A stretch of DNA of 64,000 nucleotides, from the NCBI RefSeq assembly GCF_014654785.1, contig NZ_BNBD01000011.1, forward strand, positions 124,001-188,000, given 5' to 3'. The stretch is from Streptomyces mashuensis. Its GTDB lineage: Bacteria; Actinomycetota; Actinomycetes; Streptomycetales; Streptomycetaceae. Positions 26,139-35,859 of this stretch are shown here, in pieces. The stretch's first letter is position 1, and each line of letters starts with the position of its first letter. The notes under the pieces are model-generated. The model searched no databases. It was not told the DNA's origin and worked only from the letters and a program-made list of their open reading frames with translations. The translations under genes and the position numbers were made by a program.

Positions 26139-26545
26139 TCGCGACCGTCCGCGTCATCCAGGAGTTCAGCGACGAGCTGGAGGCCGATCTCCTCGAACAC
26201 TTCGGGATCGATCTGCTGGACCTGTGGCGCGGGCGGCTCTCCATACGCCGCGTGGGCGTGCTCATCGCCTCCCTGTGTGGAAAGCCCGGCCGGTCCGCGC
26301 TGCTTGCGGCAATGAATGAATCATCGGCCTGGGGCACAACTGAACATCTCCTCGCCCGAATCAGCGACGGCATCGAGCTGTCCAACTACCTCTTCATCCA
26401 GGCCAATTCCTCGGAAGACACCGGCCTCGAACCTCCGACGCCTCTGCCTCGTCCGGGACAGCCTGAACAGCAGCCGGAACCGCAGTTCGAGTTCGCCTCC
26501 GGTTCCGACGTGGCCTCTTTCTTCACGCAGATGAACAACCTGTAG
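25848..26545 (+). CDS. Tail assembly chaperone, frameshifted long form (gpGT-like)
   Basis: A -1 slip on GGGAAAC (26129-26135) lets ribosomes continue from CTA at 26135 to the TAG at 26543-26545. This adds about 136 residues, starting LIATVRVIQEFSDELEADLL. The extension includes LWRGRLSIRRVGVLIASLCG, then a Pro/Gln-rich segment and a final FFTQMNNL. This matches the widespread G/GT arrangement, where the long form recruits the tape measure during tail assembly. The stop-overlapping slippery site makes the call strong. Confidence 0.85.
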
Positions 26546-26553
26546 GGGGCCAC

Positions 26554-29500
26554 ATGGCGAGCCGCGGAAGGGCACCGGTCAAGGTCGGGTCCGGCTTCAT
26601 CGAGATCTACCCGGAGCTGTCGAAGACGGGTCTGTCGCGGATGCGTACCGACCTCACCCGGCAGATGACGCGAGCCGGAGAACAGGCCGGCCGGGCGTTC
26701 TCCCGCTCGATGGGCCAGGGCTTCGCCGGTATCGCCTCGCTTGCTGCCAAGCAGGCGAAGGTCGCGGGCAAGATGACCGAGAAGGAGGCCCTGGATACCT
26801 CCAACAAGCTGCGGCAGATCGAGCGCAGCCTCACCCGGTTCCACGGTGAGGAGGCCGGGCAGCAGTTCCGCACCTATCGGAACCTCGCCAAGCAGCGTGA
26901 GCAACTGGAGCAGGGCACCAGCGCCGCAACCCGCCGTGCCATCAACGACGTCGTCCGCGCCAACCGCCTGGCGGTTGAGGAGTCGATCCGCGACGAGCGG
27001 GCCAAGGTTCAGGAGAAGCAGCGCCTGGAGCGCGAGGCCCAGGCGGAGACACGCCGCCGCGTCGCCGCCGAGCGGACCGAGGAGCGTGCTCTCGCCCGTG
27101 AGGTTGCGGAGGTCAAACGCGAGCAGGTCGCCGCCGCCCGCCAGGCCGCCGCCGAGCAAAAGGCGGCAGAGCGCGAGGTCCAGCTCGCCACCCGCCAGCG
27201 CCTGGCCGAGGAACGCCTCGCAATCCAGATGCGCACCGCCGCCCTCCAGAACGAGCTGCGCGACCTTGCTGTACAGCGCCGCGAGTACGCCAGCACCATC
27301 ACCGCGAATCAGCGCCAGCTCCGCGGCTTCATGGCCGAGCACCGTGGCAGCACCAAGAGCGCGGCCGAACAGTGGAAGGCCCTCTCGCAGGGCACCGAGA
27401 CGTTCGGCACCAACCTGGAGCAGGTCGGCCGGTCGATCACGCAGAATCTGGTCGCCCCGCTCGCGCTGGCAGCGGGTTACGTGACGAAGATCGGCACCCA
27501 GTCCGCGGACATGCAGTTCCTCTCGTCCCGGGGCCTGGAGCGGGCCGGCTTCAACAACAAGGATGTCATGAAGGGCATCCAGTCCATCCAGGACTTCGCG
27601 GTGAAAACGCCCTTCTCCCTTGAGGACATGACGGACAAGTTCCAGCAGCTTGCGCGGAACTTCCAGTCCTACGGTGACTCGACGGGTGAGTCCCTGAAGA
27701 AGAGCGAAAAGCTGATTCGGGGTATCGCCGACTTCGCCGCTTCGTACGGTGTCCTGGACCCCGAGCGGGTCAAGGGCGCCATGTACAGCGCGGACATGAT
27801 GATGGACATGTCCAAGCTCAACACGCGGAGCTTGAAGCAGTTTTCGCGTGGCACGGGCATTCCCATCAATGAGCTGGCCAAGATGGCCGGGTTCAAGACC
27901 TCGGGCAAGGGCGACGAGGACACCGAGGCCAAGGAGTTCCTGGCAAAGGTCCAGGAACGAGGTGAAGGCGTCTCCTCGAAGTCGTTCTTCGCCAACTTCC
28001 TCAAGGCGTACGACACCCGCAAGGGCGTCAAGGGAACGGCCGAGACCCTGGGTACCGGCTCGATCGGCGGCGCGCTCCAGGCCGTCAAGGAACAGGCCCA
28101 GCTCAACTTCGGTAAGCAGTTCGGCGACTTCAATCCGGAGACGGGCCGATTCGAGTGGACGGAACTGGGCGAGCGGGTCCGCAGCCTCGTCGCCCGGCTC
28201 GGCAAGCTCCTTGAGGACCCTGACTTCCAGCACCTCACCGGCGGTCTCCTGGGCCAGTTCGTCCGAGCCCTTGGGCTCCTCCTCAGTGGGGTCGAGAAGA
28301 CGGAAGGTCTGCTCAACGATCACCCGTGGCTCAAGGACCTGGTGGCCAAGGCCGTCAAGCTTGCTGCGGTTCTCGGCCCTCTGGCCATCGCCATCGGCCT
28401 GGCGACGAAGACCATCGGCAAGCTCGGCAAGTCGTTCGCGCTGCCACTCAAGATCATTGGCGGCCTGGCCAAGGGCACGCGTGGCGCGTTCCGCACCGGC
28501 AACCAGTTCCTGGCAGGCGTAACGGCCGGCCGGGGCAACTTCCGTGAGGCGTACCGCGAACGGCGCGCCGAGTCCCACGATGGGGACGACCGTTCCGTGC
28601 TGCGGCGCGGTATCGACCGGATGCGCGGGCAGGACAGCCGCGCCGAGGCCGTACAGCTGAACACCGAGGCCGCGGAGCGCGCCCTTCGCGAGATCGATCA
28701 GAAGATCCAGACGGTCAAGGCCGCCATCCGCTCGTTGAATGAATTGAGGCTCACCAACCTCGCCGAGTCTCTGGGCGGGGAAACGGGCGCCTCGGTGAAG
28801 GCCGGCGCACGCGACGCTGACCAGCGGATCGGCAGTGTCCGTCAGGGTGTGCAGCAGCTCAACGCGGCGGGCCTGGGCGAGATCACCACGAAGTTCCGCT
28901 CCTTCGCCGATGCCGCGAACGCGGCTGAGCAGCAGGTGAAGCAGACGCACGGCGCGGTGCGGGACCTCAACGACGGCAAGCTCGGCATGGTCCGCCAGCA
29001 GGTCGAGTACCTGAAGGACAAGTCGGATACGGCCAAGCGGCACATCGCAGGCGTCGGCTCCGAAGTGGGCGACCTCAACGACCGTTCCTTGTCCCAGATC
29101 CGGAAACGGTTCGCCTCGACGCTCACCCCGGCCGTCCAGGGCTCGCACAGCCAGGCACGGGATCTCAACGAGAAGATCAAGGACATCAACGGGCGGGGCC
29201 TCGGCAGCATCACGTCGAAGGTCCGCACGCTCCGCGATGCCCTGGACCAGGCGGAAGGCAAGGCCGGAAAGCTCGAAGGGAAGATCGCCGCCGTCAACGG
29301 CCTCACCGGCTTCGGTGGAGGTGACGGCAAGGGCAAGGGCGGCCGGTCGAAGAAGCACGCCCTCGGTGGCGTCATTCCGGGCTACGCCCCCGGCGTGGAC
29401 AACTACCCGGCGCTCTTGAGCCCCGGCGAGGCCATCCTGCGCCCCGAGGTGGCTCACGCGCTGGGCGCCGACACCATCAACCAGTGGAACGCGGCGGCGG

Positions 29501-32400
29501 CCCGGGGCCAGATCTCCCGTCACGCGAAGGGAACGGCAGGAAAGGGCACCCGCAAGTCGGGCCCCTGGCCACTGTCGATCCTGGGCGAGCTGTGGGACTC
29601 GATCAACCTCGGCCCGGCGGCCAGCACCTTCGGTGGCGGTATTCAGATGGCCTCCGCCGGTCGCGCCATCGGCGGCACGACAGGCCGCAATGTCGGGCGC
29701 TGGGGATCGCAGGCCGGTGGTGACGCCGCTGGCCGTGGCGCCTTGAACCGCTTCGACAACCTGCGCGAGTTCGCCACGAACCGAATACCCGGCCTCCTTC
29801 GGGCCGCCCCGACAGGCATCGGCAACATCCTGGGCCTGGTGGCGGGCGCCGTGGCCCCGACCGCAGGTCAGCTCTTCTGGGATGACATCTGGAAGGGCCG
29901 CGGCAACATCCTCCAGCGCGGTGCGAAGTTCACCGGTGACCTGCTGAATCCGGAAAACCTCTGGCAGATGATCAAGGACGGGGTGGGCGGTCTCTGGGAG
30001 ACCGTGAAGTCCATCGGCGGCCTGATCGAAAAGGTGGCGACCGACGGCCCGGCAGCGGTGCTGAAGGAAGGCATCGAGGCCATGAAGTCCATGTTCTCGG
30101 AGATGCTGGCCGGTGTCCGGGACATGATCCAAACCGTCCAGGATCTGGTCTCCAACCCGGAAGAGTTCGCCGAAGAGGTCTGGCAGAACTTCTGGGCGCG
30201 AGCCAAGGAGGCGATGCCGAACACCGAAGGGCTGCTCAAGTTCGCGAACGGCGGGATCGTCCCCGGCGGATACGCGCCGGGCAACGACAGCGTCCACGCG
30301 CTGCTGTCCCCCGGTGAAGCGGTGCTGCGGCCGGAAGCGGCCCGCTTCCTCGGCCACGCCGCTATCCAGCAACTCAATGCCGGAGCGAAGTCGGGCTCCT
30401 TGTCCGGCACAGCCCAGGAGACGACGACTTCGGTCGCCGCCCCCGACGCTTCGGCGTTCGAGGAGGCAGCCAAGCAGATCGTTGACGCAGTGGAGTCGAT
30501 CGAGGCCACCTTGCGGCAGCTCCGCGCAACCTCCGATGCCGCCTGGGCGCAGATCTCCCAGCGGGTCACGACGGCCGTCGACGGCCAGCTCGTCCCTGCC
30601 TACCAGCGGCAGGGCAGCTTCCTCAGCGGGCCACTGTCCCAGGGGCACCGACAGTTCCAGTCCACGAACCAGGGCGTCTGGTCCGACGTCCAGAGCACCA
30701 CAGGTTCCGCCTCGGCCCGGGTGATTGATTCATTCACTCGCCTGCGGTCCGGGCTTCAGGGGCTGTCGGGCTTCTTCCGGCAGACGGGCCAGGCGATCGA
30801 GAGCACCTGGCGCTCGTCCATGTCGTACGTGGGCTCCTCGACCAGGAGCACCCTGGCCGGGCCCTACAACCAGGGCGCGGTCTCGATGATGAGCGAGATG
30901 GCGAAGTTGGCCGGCACCAAGGCCCCGCTCCGCACACTCGCCTTCGCCCGTGGTGGTGTCGTTCCCGGCTATCAGCCGGGTGTGGACTCTGTCCCTGCCG
31001 TACTCAGCCCCGGAGAAGGGATTCTTCGTCCCGAGGTCGTTCGCGCCCTCGGAGCAGAAACGATTCTGCACTGGAATGCGGTGGCCCGTCGGGGCGGGAA
31101 CGCCTTCGCAGGCGGCGGCATCGTCGGGCCGGCCCGCTTCGGCGGCCAGTCCGGCAGCGACTGGGTGAAGCGGCACAAGGACGACGACTACGACGGCTAC
31201 GCCTCCGCGTTCAAGGCCGGGTGGAAGGACGTCGTCCAACCGATGCTCGACACGGTCGGGCGCACCTTCGGCCTCTCCGGAGACCTCGCGAAGCGGGACT
31301 TCCAGGCTGGCCGACCGTGGCTGGAGAAGTGGACGTCGTGGGTCGACGAGCACACGACGGGAGGCGGCGCGGTCGTCAAGCTCGCGCTGTCCGAGTTCGA
31401 GCGGGAAGCCCCGATGGTGGGCGGCGCCAAGTACACCGATGGGGCCCTGGAGTCCTGGTGTGCGGACTTCGTCTCGTGGGTCGTGGACCACGCGGGCGCG
31501 AACGCTGCTTACGGCGGGAGCCCGAAGGGGACGCCGCGGAATCGCTGGCCGGCGGTGGCGGCCTGGAACAGCGCGATGCGCCACGTCCCGGTGGCCCAGT
31601 CCCAGCCCGGCGACCTGCTGACCTACCGGGGCGACGGCCACATCAACATCAAGACCGGCCCCGATGAGACGGTCGGCGGCAACGAGTCCAACTCGCTGAA
31701 GCGAACCCGGGGTTACTGGCGTACGGCCACGGCCGCGCTGCGGCCGACCGGCGGCGGCTCGGCTACGTCGGACGGCCCGGTCCTCAACGCCTGGCCCGGT
31801 TCGATCCCGAAGTTCGTCGGCTCCCTCGGGGGCGGCGTGGACTCCGCGATCGGCCAGTACATCGCCAAGGCGATGGCGCTGACCGGGGTCAGCGGGCCGA
31901 GGTGGGCTGACGGCATGGCAACGATCATTCGCCGCGAGTCCGGGGGCAACGTCCGGGCGGTCAACAACTGGGACTCCAACGCCAAGGCCGGCACGCCGTC
32001 CAAGGGCCTGACCCAGGTGATTGACCCGACCTTCCGTGCGTATCACCAGCCCGGTACGAGCTGGGACATCTTCGATCCGGTGGCGAACATCGCCGCCTCG
32101 ATCAACTACATCCGGGACCGGTACGGCGACATCAGCCGGGTACAGCAGGCCGACCCCAGCAAGCCGCCGAAGGGCTACTGGACGGGGACGACCTACGCCT
32201 CCCCGGGCCTGGCCCTGGTGGGCGAGCGGGGCCCGGAGCTGGTGAATTTCCGCGGCGGTGAGCGTGTCTACAACGACGCCGAGACCCGAGATCTCCTCGG
32301 GAAACGCTACGAGATTCACATTCACGAAGCGAAGGCCGAGAACACAACTCAGGCCGTGATTCGCGGCCTTCAGTACATGGAGGCGATGTACGCCATGTGA
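26554..32400 (+). CDS. Tape measure protein with CHAP and lytic transglycosylase domains
   Basis: A 1948-residue protein. The N-terminal ~270 residues are Arg/Glu/Ala coiled coil. A tape-measure core (LARNFQSYG, SLEDMTDKFQQLARNFQ, LAAVLGPLAIAIGLATKTIG) follows. Three copies of an LLSPGEAILRPE-type block are at about residues 954, 1250 and 1484, and GERGPELVNFRGGERVYN near 1890. A CHAP-like segment (ESWCADFVSWVVDHAG) is near residue 1633 and an SLT transglycosylase segment (IIRRESGGNVRAVNNWDSNA then GLTQVIDPTFRAY) near 1790. The enzyme domains likely open the peptidoglycan during DNA entry. Confidence 0.92.
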   Translation: MASRGRAPVKVGSGFIEIYPELSKTGLSRMRTDLTRQMTRAGEQAGRAFSRSMGQGFAGIASLAAKQAKVAGKMTEKEALDTSNKLRQIERSLTRFHGEEAGQQFRTYRNLAKQREQLEQGTSAATRRAINDVVRANRLAVEESIRDERAKVQEKQRLEREAQAETRRRVAAERTEERALAREVAEVKREQVAAARQAAAEQKAAEREVQLATRQRLAEERLAIQMRTAALQNELRDLAVQRREYASTITANQRQLRGFMAEHRGSTKSAAEQWKALSQGTETFGTNLEQVGRSITQNLVAPLALAAGYVTKIGTQSADMQFLSSRGLERAGFNNKDVMKGIQSIQDFAVKTPFSLEDMTDKFQQLARNFQSYGDSTGESLKKSEKLIRGIADFAASYGVLDPERVKGAMYSADMMMDMSKLNTRSLKQFSRGTGIPINELAKMAGFKTSGKGDEDTEAKEFLAKVQERGEGVSSKSFFANFLKAYDTRKGVKGTAETLGTGSIGGALQAVKEQAQLNFGKQFGDFNPETGRFEWTELGERVRSLVARLGKLLEDPDFQHLTGGLLGQFVRALGLLLSGVEKTEGLLNDHPWLKDLVAKAVKLAAVLGPLAIAIGLATKTIGKLGKSFALPLKIIGGLAKGTRGAFRTGNQFLAGVTAGRGNFREAYRERRAESHDGDDRSVLRRGIDRMRGQDSRAEAVQLNTEAAERALREIDQKIQTVKAAIRSLNELRLTNLAESLGGETGASVKAGARDADQRIGSVRQGVQQLNAAGLGEITTKFRSFADAANAAEQQVKQTHGAVRDLNDGKLGMVRQQVEYLKDKSDTAKRHIAGVGSEVGDLNDRSLSQIRKRFASTLTPAVQGSHSQARDLNEKIKDINGRGLGSITSKVRTLRDALDQAEGKAGKLEGKIAAVNGLTGFGGGDGKGKGGRSKKHALGGVIPGYAPGVDNYPALLSPGEAILRPEVAHALGADTINQWNAAAARGQISRHAKGTAGKGTRKSGPWPLSILGELWDSINLGPAASTFGGGIQMASAGRAIGGTTGRNVGRWGSQAGGDAAGRGALNRFDNLREFATNRIPGLLRAAPTGIGNILGLVAGAVAPTAGQLFWDDIWKGRGNILQRGAKFTGDLLNPENLWQMIKDGVGGLWETVKSIGGLIEKVATDGPAAVLKEGIEAMKSMFSEMLAGVRDMIQTVQDLVSNPEEFAEEVWQNFWARAKEAMPNTEGLLKFANGGIVPGGYAPGNDSVHALLSPGEAVLRPEAARFLGHAAIQQLNAGAKSGSLSGTAQETTTSVAAPDASAFEEAAKQIVDAVESIEATLRQLRATSDAAWAQISQRVTTAVDGQLVPAYQRQGSFLSGPLSQGHRQFQSTNQGVWSDVQSTTGSASARVIDSFTRLRSGLQGLSGFFRQTGQAIESTWRSSMSYVGSSTRSTLAGPYNQGAVSMMSEMAKLAGTKAPLRTLAFARGGVVPGYQPGVDSVPAVLSPGEGILRPEVVRALGAETILHWNAVARRGGNAFAGGGIVGPARFGGQSGSDWVKRHKDDDYDGYASAFKAGWKDVVQPMLDTVGRTFGLSGDLAKRDFQAGRPWLEKWTSWVDEHTTGGGAVVKLALSEFEREAPMVGGAKYTDGALESWCADFVSWVVDHAGANAAYGGSPKGTPRNRWPAVAAWNSAMRHVPVAQSQPGDLLTYRGDGHINIKTGPDETVGGNESNSLKRTRGYWRTATAALRPTGGGSATSDGPVLNAWPGSIPKFVGSLGGGVDSAIGQYIAKAMALTGVSGPRWADGMATIIRRESGGNVRAVNNWDSNAKAGTPSKGLTQVIDPTFRAYHQPGTSWDIFDPVANIAASINYIRDRYGDISRVQQADPSKPPKGYWTGTTYASPGLALVGERGPELVNFRGGERVYNDAETRDLLGKRYEIHIHEAKAENTTQAVIRGLQYMEAMYAM

Positions 32401-32415
32401 TGGATAGGAGCGTGT

Positions 32416-33402
32416 ATGCCAATTCCGGCTTCATGGGACTTTCTCCCGGAGAAACCTCCGGCGAACCGTCCCAGTCCCCCCGTGCCGAAGAAGTGGGGAC
32501 ACACCTACGTATCGATCACGGGCAACGCCGGTAAGGGGGAGGAGATCCCCCTTACCGGCTTCGGGGGCCGCTACTGGCCCAACATCTTCATGCAGGCCGG
32601 CGCCACCGGCCTCGACATGCCCCCGATGGAGATCCATTCCGATACGAGCCCGAACCTCGCCGGGTCGATGTACCGCAGCACCAGGGCCGCCGCGCGGGAG
32701 ATCATGATCCCGTTGTTCCTGTACGGCATCGACCGGTACACCGTCCGGCGCCTGAAGCAGTCCCTCATACGGGCCCTCAACCCCCTCAATGGGCACTGCG
32801 TGCTCAAGATCCAGGAAAGCGGCCTGCCTGCCCGTTACCTGAAGTGCTGGTACAAGGGCGGCCTGGAGGGCAACGAGTCAGAAGACAGCAGTGGCTTCCG
32901 GTGGATTCGCTACGGCGTCCAGCTCACCGCGATGGACCCGTGGTACTACGGCGATGACTTCCACGTCGCCGAGTGGACGTTCGGCCAGGGGTCCTCGTTC
33001 CTGAAGCCCGCGAAGTCCCTCTTCCCCCTCTCGATCAGCCAGGGCCTGGTGTCACGGGAGGACTTCCCCGTGACCAACCCGGGTGACGTGTCCGCCTGGC
33101 CCGTGTGGGAGGTCACCGGGCCCGTGCGCCGATTCCGATTCACCTGCGGCGACCGGTCGTTCGGCATCGACGGCAGAGCCCAGGACGCCGTGCCGGGCGG
33201 CACCACTCTGAAGATCGACACCCGCCCCGGCCACAAGACCCTGCTGGACGACAAGGGCAAGAACTACTGGCCCCTGCTCGGCAAGTCACCGTCCCTGTGG
33301 CCCCTCCCCTCGGGCAGATCCCAGATCGGCATCGAGCTGGTGCCCGGCAGCGCGAACGCGACGCTGCGCATGACGATCGCCCCCCGCTACGAGACCTACT
33401 AG
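32416..33402 (+). CDS. Distal tail protein (Dit-like)
   Basis: A 328-residue protein directly after the tape measure. TRAAAREIMIPLFLYGIDRY with RRLKQSLIRALNPLNGHCVL is the family segment in actinophage Dit-like proteins, and a beta-rich region follows (WYKGGLEGNESED, YGVQLTAMDPWYYGDDF). The C-terminal half (WPVWEVTGPVRRFRFTCGDR) resembles the galectin-like insertion. It should form the ring joining the tail tube to the tip. Confidence 0.82.
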   Translation: MPIPASWDFLPEKPPANRPSPPVPKKWGHTYVSITGNAGKGEEIPLTGFGGRYWPNIFMQAGATGLDMPPMEIHSDTSPNLAGSMYRSTRAAAREIMIPLFLYGIDRYTVRRLKQSLIRALNPLNGHCVLKIQESGLPARYLKCWYKGGLEGNESEDSSGFRWIRYGVQLTAMDPWYYGDDFHVAEWTFGQGSSFLKPAKSLFPLSISQGLVSREDFPVTNPGDVSAWPVWEVTGPVRRFRFTCGDRSFGIDGRAQDAVPGGTTLKIDTRPGHKTLLDDKGKNYWPLLGKSPSLWPLPSGRSQIGIELVPGSANATLRMTIAPRYETY

Positions 33403-33410
33403 GAGGTGCT

Positions 33411-34772
33411 TTGGGCTACCGAGTAGAGGTCCGTGGCCGTCCCGACGAGGACGGCCTCATTCATCGGATCGGCGAGCTGGACACCTGGATCAAGCTGGAC
33501 CTGATCATCCGCTACAACGCCCAAGGCACCTGGCAGCTCCTCGTCAAGGACAAGACGCCGCAGGCGAAGCTGTTGGAGAAGGGCGGGGGGATCGCCGTCT
33601 GGATGGACGGCCGCGATGACGAGCCGATCTTCTCGGGCCAGATCGAGCAGTTCCAGAAGTACTGGACCGTCGAGCAGCACACGGGGCGGGGCTCGGTGTA
33701 CGTCGGCGGCAAGTGCGACAACAAGCTTCCCTACCAGTACCTCGCCTTCCCCGGCGTGAAGAACTGGGGCACGGACGCGATGGCCGTCTACCCCGCGAAC
33801 GAGCAGTGGAAGGACCGCGACCGGGACGCCCGCCCGATCGGGGAAGAGGCCGGCCAGGCCCTGTGGGTCGAGATGGACCTCGCCTTCGGCGCCCGCGGCC
33901 TGCCCGGCCGAAAGGCCCCCGGCGTCACCCTGCTCCCGCCCCCGGCCGCGAATCAGCCGGGAGTGCCGCCCAAGATCGGCGCCAAGGTGGCCGGCACCGT
34001 CCGCTACGACAACCTGGGCACGCTCGCCGAGAAGTGGACCAAGGAAGGCGGCATCGGCTACCGCTTCCTGTGGCACCCCGATGACAAGAAGATCAAGCTC
34101 ACCACCTTCGTCCCGCAGGACAAGACCAACAGCGTGCGCTTCTCCCCCGAGCTGGGGAACCTCCGCGAGTACGTCGCCACACTGACAGCGCCTCGCGTGA
34201 CGCGCGCCATCGTCGCAGCGCAAGGCGAGGGCAAAGACCGGTTCATCCGCCAGTACCCCGAGACGGGCTACGGCCCCGACGGGCTGACCGACGACGAACG
34301 CGAATGGGGTCTGATCAGCGAGCAGTTCATCGACCGCCGCGACATCCCCCTGAAGACCGATGCCGCTGGAAAGCCGGTCCTGAACAAGCCCAAGGACGGC
34401 GGCTTCACGCTGCCGCCCGGGGCCAAGGATGAGGCCGAAGCGCTGAAGATCTACCAGGACGCGATGAAGACGGCCGCAGACGCCGTATTGAAAGAGTCGG
34501 AGAAGAACGGCAACTTCCAGATTTATCCGATCGAGACGCCCCAATGCCGCTTCGGAATCGACTATTTCATCGGCGACAAGGTGTCGGTGGACATTGAGGG
34601 CGAGATCTACGAGGACATCGTCCGCGAGGTCAACATCACCGTTGAAGACGGAGGACGGTCCGAAACCGTCGTGCCGAAAATCGGCGAACAAGGCACCGGC
34701 GAACCACTGAACCTCTACAAGCACGTATCCGACATGCGAGAAAAGCTGCGCAAGCTGGAAGCAAGGATGTGA
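33411..34772 (+). CDS. Tail tip protein, ReqiPepy6 Gp37-like
   Basis: A 453-residue protein from a TTG behind AGGAGG. The order IKLDLIIRYNAQGTWQLLVK, GGGIAVWMDGRDDEPIFSGQ, YVGGKCDNKLPYQYLAFPG, RFSPELGNLREYVATLTAPR and FGIDYFIGDKVSVDIEGEIY fits the siphovirus Gp37-like family, which occupies the tail-hub (Tal) position after Dit. It ends in a short coiled coil (DMREKLRKLEARM). Confidence 0.85.
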   Translation: MGYRVEVRGRPDEDGLIHRIGELDTWIKLDLIIRYNAQGTWQLLVKDKTPQAKLLEKGGGIAVWMDGRDDEPIFSGQIEQFQKYWTVEQHTGRGSVYVGGKCDNKLPYQYLAFPGVKNWGTDAMAVYPANEQWKDRDRDARPIGEEAGQALWVEMDLAFGARGLPGRKAPGVTLLPPPAANQPGVPPKIGAKVAGTVRYDNLGTLAEKWTKEGGIGYRFLWHPDDKKIKLTTFVPQDKTNSVRFSPELGNLREYVATLTAPRVTRAIVAAQGEGKDRFIRQYPETGYGPDGLTDDEREWGLISEQFIDRRDIPLKTDAAGKPVLNKPKDGGFTLPPGAKDEAEALKIYQDAMKTAADAVLKESEKNGNFQIYPIETPQCRFGIDYFIGDKVSVDIEGEIYEDIVREVNITVEDGGRSETVVPKIGEQGTGEPLNLYKHVSDMREKLRKLEARM

Positions 34773-34775
34773 CCC

Positions 34776-35849
34776 ATGGCGGAGATAAGTTTTCCGTTCG
34801 AGAAGGACGGCGGAGATGGAGGACGGCAGGCCGTCAGCCAGGTGGACTGGCAGAAGATGGCAACCATGTGGGGCGGGGACCGCGTAGCAACCCGCATCAC
34901 CGCCGCCTCCCCCGACGCCGCGACCCTCCCCTTCTACGCCAAGATCCTCCCGAACACCCGGACCCTGGAGATTCAGGGCGGCGAAGCCTGGGTGGGCGGC
35001 TTCTACTACAAGCTCGAAGGCACTCGCCAATTCGAGATCGGCCAGAACTTCGACAAGGCCAAGGACCGCCGGGACGTGGTCGTGATCCGGGTGGACCACA
35101 CCAAGGGCTCCGTGAACATGGACATCCGGCAGAGCCAGCCCTCCTCGAACCCGGTCCCGCCACAGCCGATCCACGAGGCCGGCCAGCAGTGGGAAATGGT
35201 CATCTGGGAGGTCTTCGTCCCCAGGAACAACGGCACCCCTCAGCTCTACGACCGGGCCCCCTTCGACGCACCCAACCGCGTGGCCTTCCCCTGGTGGGCC
35301 GACGACTCGATGCGCTTCCTTCCCCAGGGCAGCTTCGCCCTCGACCTCGACAGCGACGCCCGCCACGTCCAGGAGGAGATCTACAAGGGCCGCGACGGCG
35401 TGGCGGTCGCCCGCACCTTGGGCAAGTCCTGGAGCTACACGCCCGACCTGGTCAACGCCGCCAGCATCCCCAAGGGCCTTCTCCTCCGAGGCCGTTGGCG
35501 CTGGGCTGCCCCGAATCTCGTCTGGTTCACGATCGACTTCGATAACTCGTCCAACACGGACATCCGGGCGAAGGACGGCGCTCTCAGCTTCACGCTGCCC
35601 CAGAACCTCAACGGCGTGATCGGCCAATCGTTCGCGGGCTACATGCTCAACGGCGGCTATCGGGGCGGGATGCCCAACTTTGTGGCGATCACCGGCATGG
35701 CCAACGGCGGCAACAAGGGCAAGACCGTGCGCATGACGTACCCGAGCCAGCACTACCTGAGCGAGGGCCTGGACTACCTGACGGTGTTCCCGTCCCAGTC
35801 CTCGATCGTCGTCTCCGGCGTCTACGAGACCAACGCCTACAACGAGTAA
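34776..35849 (+). CDS. Minor tail/baseplate protein
   Basis: A 357-residue protein 4 bp after the tail hub. The beginning (QVDWQKMATMWGGDRVATRI then LEIQGGEAWVGGFYYKLEGT) resembles the N-terminal segment that attaches baseplate upper proteins to the hub. The rest is beta-rich, with WRWAAPNLVWFTIDFDNSSN and TYPSQHYLSEGLDYLTVFPS. Likely part of the tail tip that contacts the cell surface; the receptor is unknown. Confidence 0.75.
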   Translation: MAEISFPFEKDGGDGGRQAVSQVDWQKMATMWGGDRVATRITAASPDAATLPFYAKILPNTRTLEIQGGEAWVGGFYYKLEGTRQFEIGQNFDKAKDRRDVVVIRVDHTKGSVNMDIRQSQPSSNPVPPQPIHEAGQQWEMVIWEVFVPRNNGTPQLYDRAPFDAPNRVAFPWWADDSMRFLPQGSFALDLDSDARHVQEEIYKGRDGVAVARTLGKSWSYTPDLVNAASIPKGLLLRGRWRWAAPNLVWFTIDFDNSSNTDIRAKDGALSFTLPQNLNGVIGQSFAGYMLNGGYRGGMPNFVAITGMANGGNKGKTVRMTYPSQHYLSEGLDYLTVFPSQSSIVVSGVYETNAYNE

Positions 35850-35859
35850 GGAGCCACCA

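Noticed and set aside
26129..26545. Frameshift mutation in the tail chaperone gene
   Set aside because: The break coincides with a perfect slippery heptamer at the stop codon and the arrangement is standard for tail chaperones, so it is programmed.
26386..30648. 1420-codon open frame on the minus strand opposite the tape measure gene
   Set aside because: It is a mirror of the GC-rich tape measure coding sequence; the plus strand has clear tape-measure domains and operon context, the minus strand has no domain or ribosome site.
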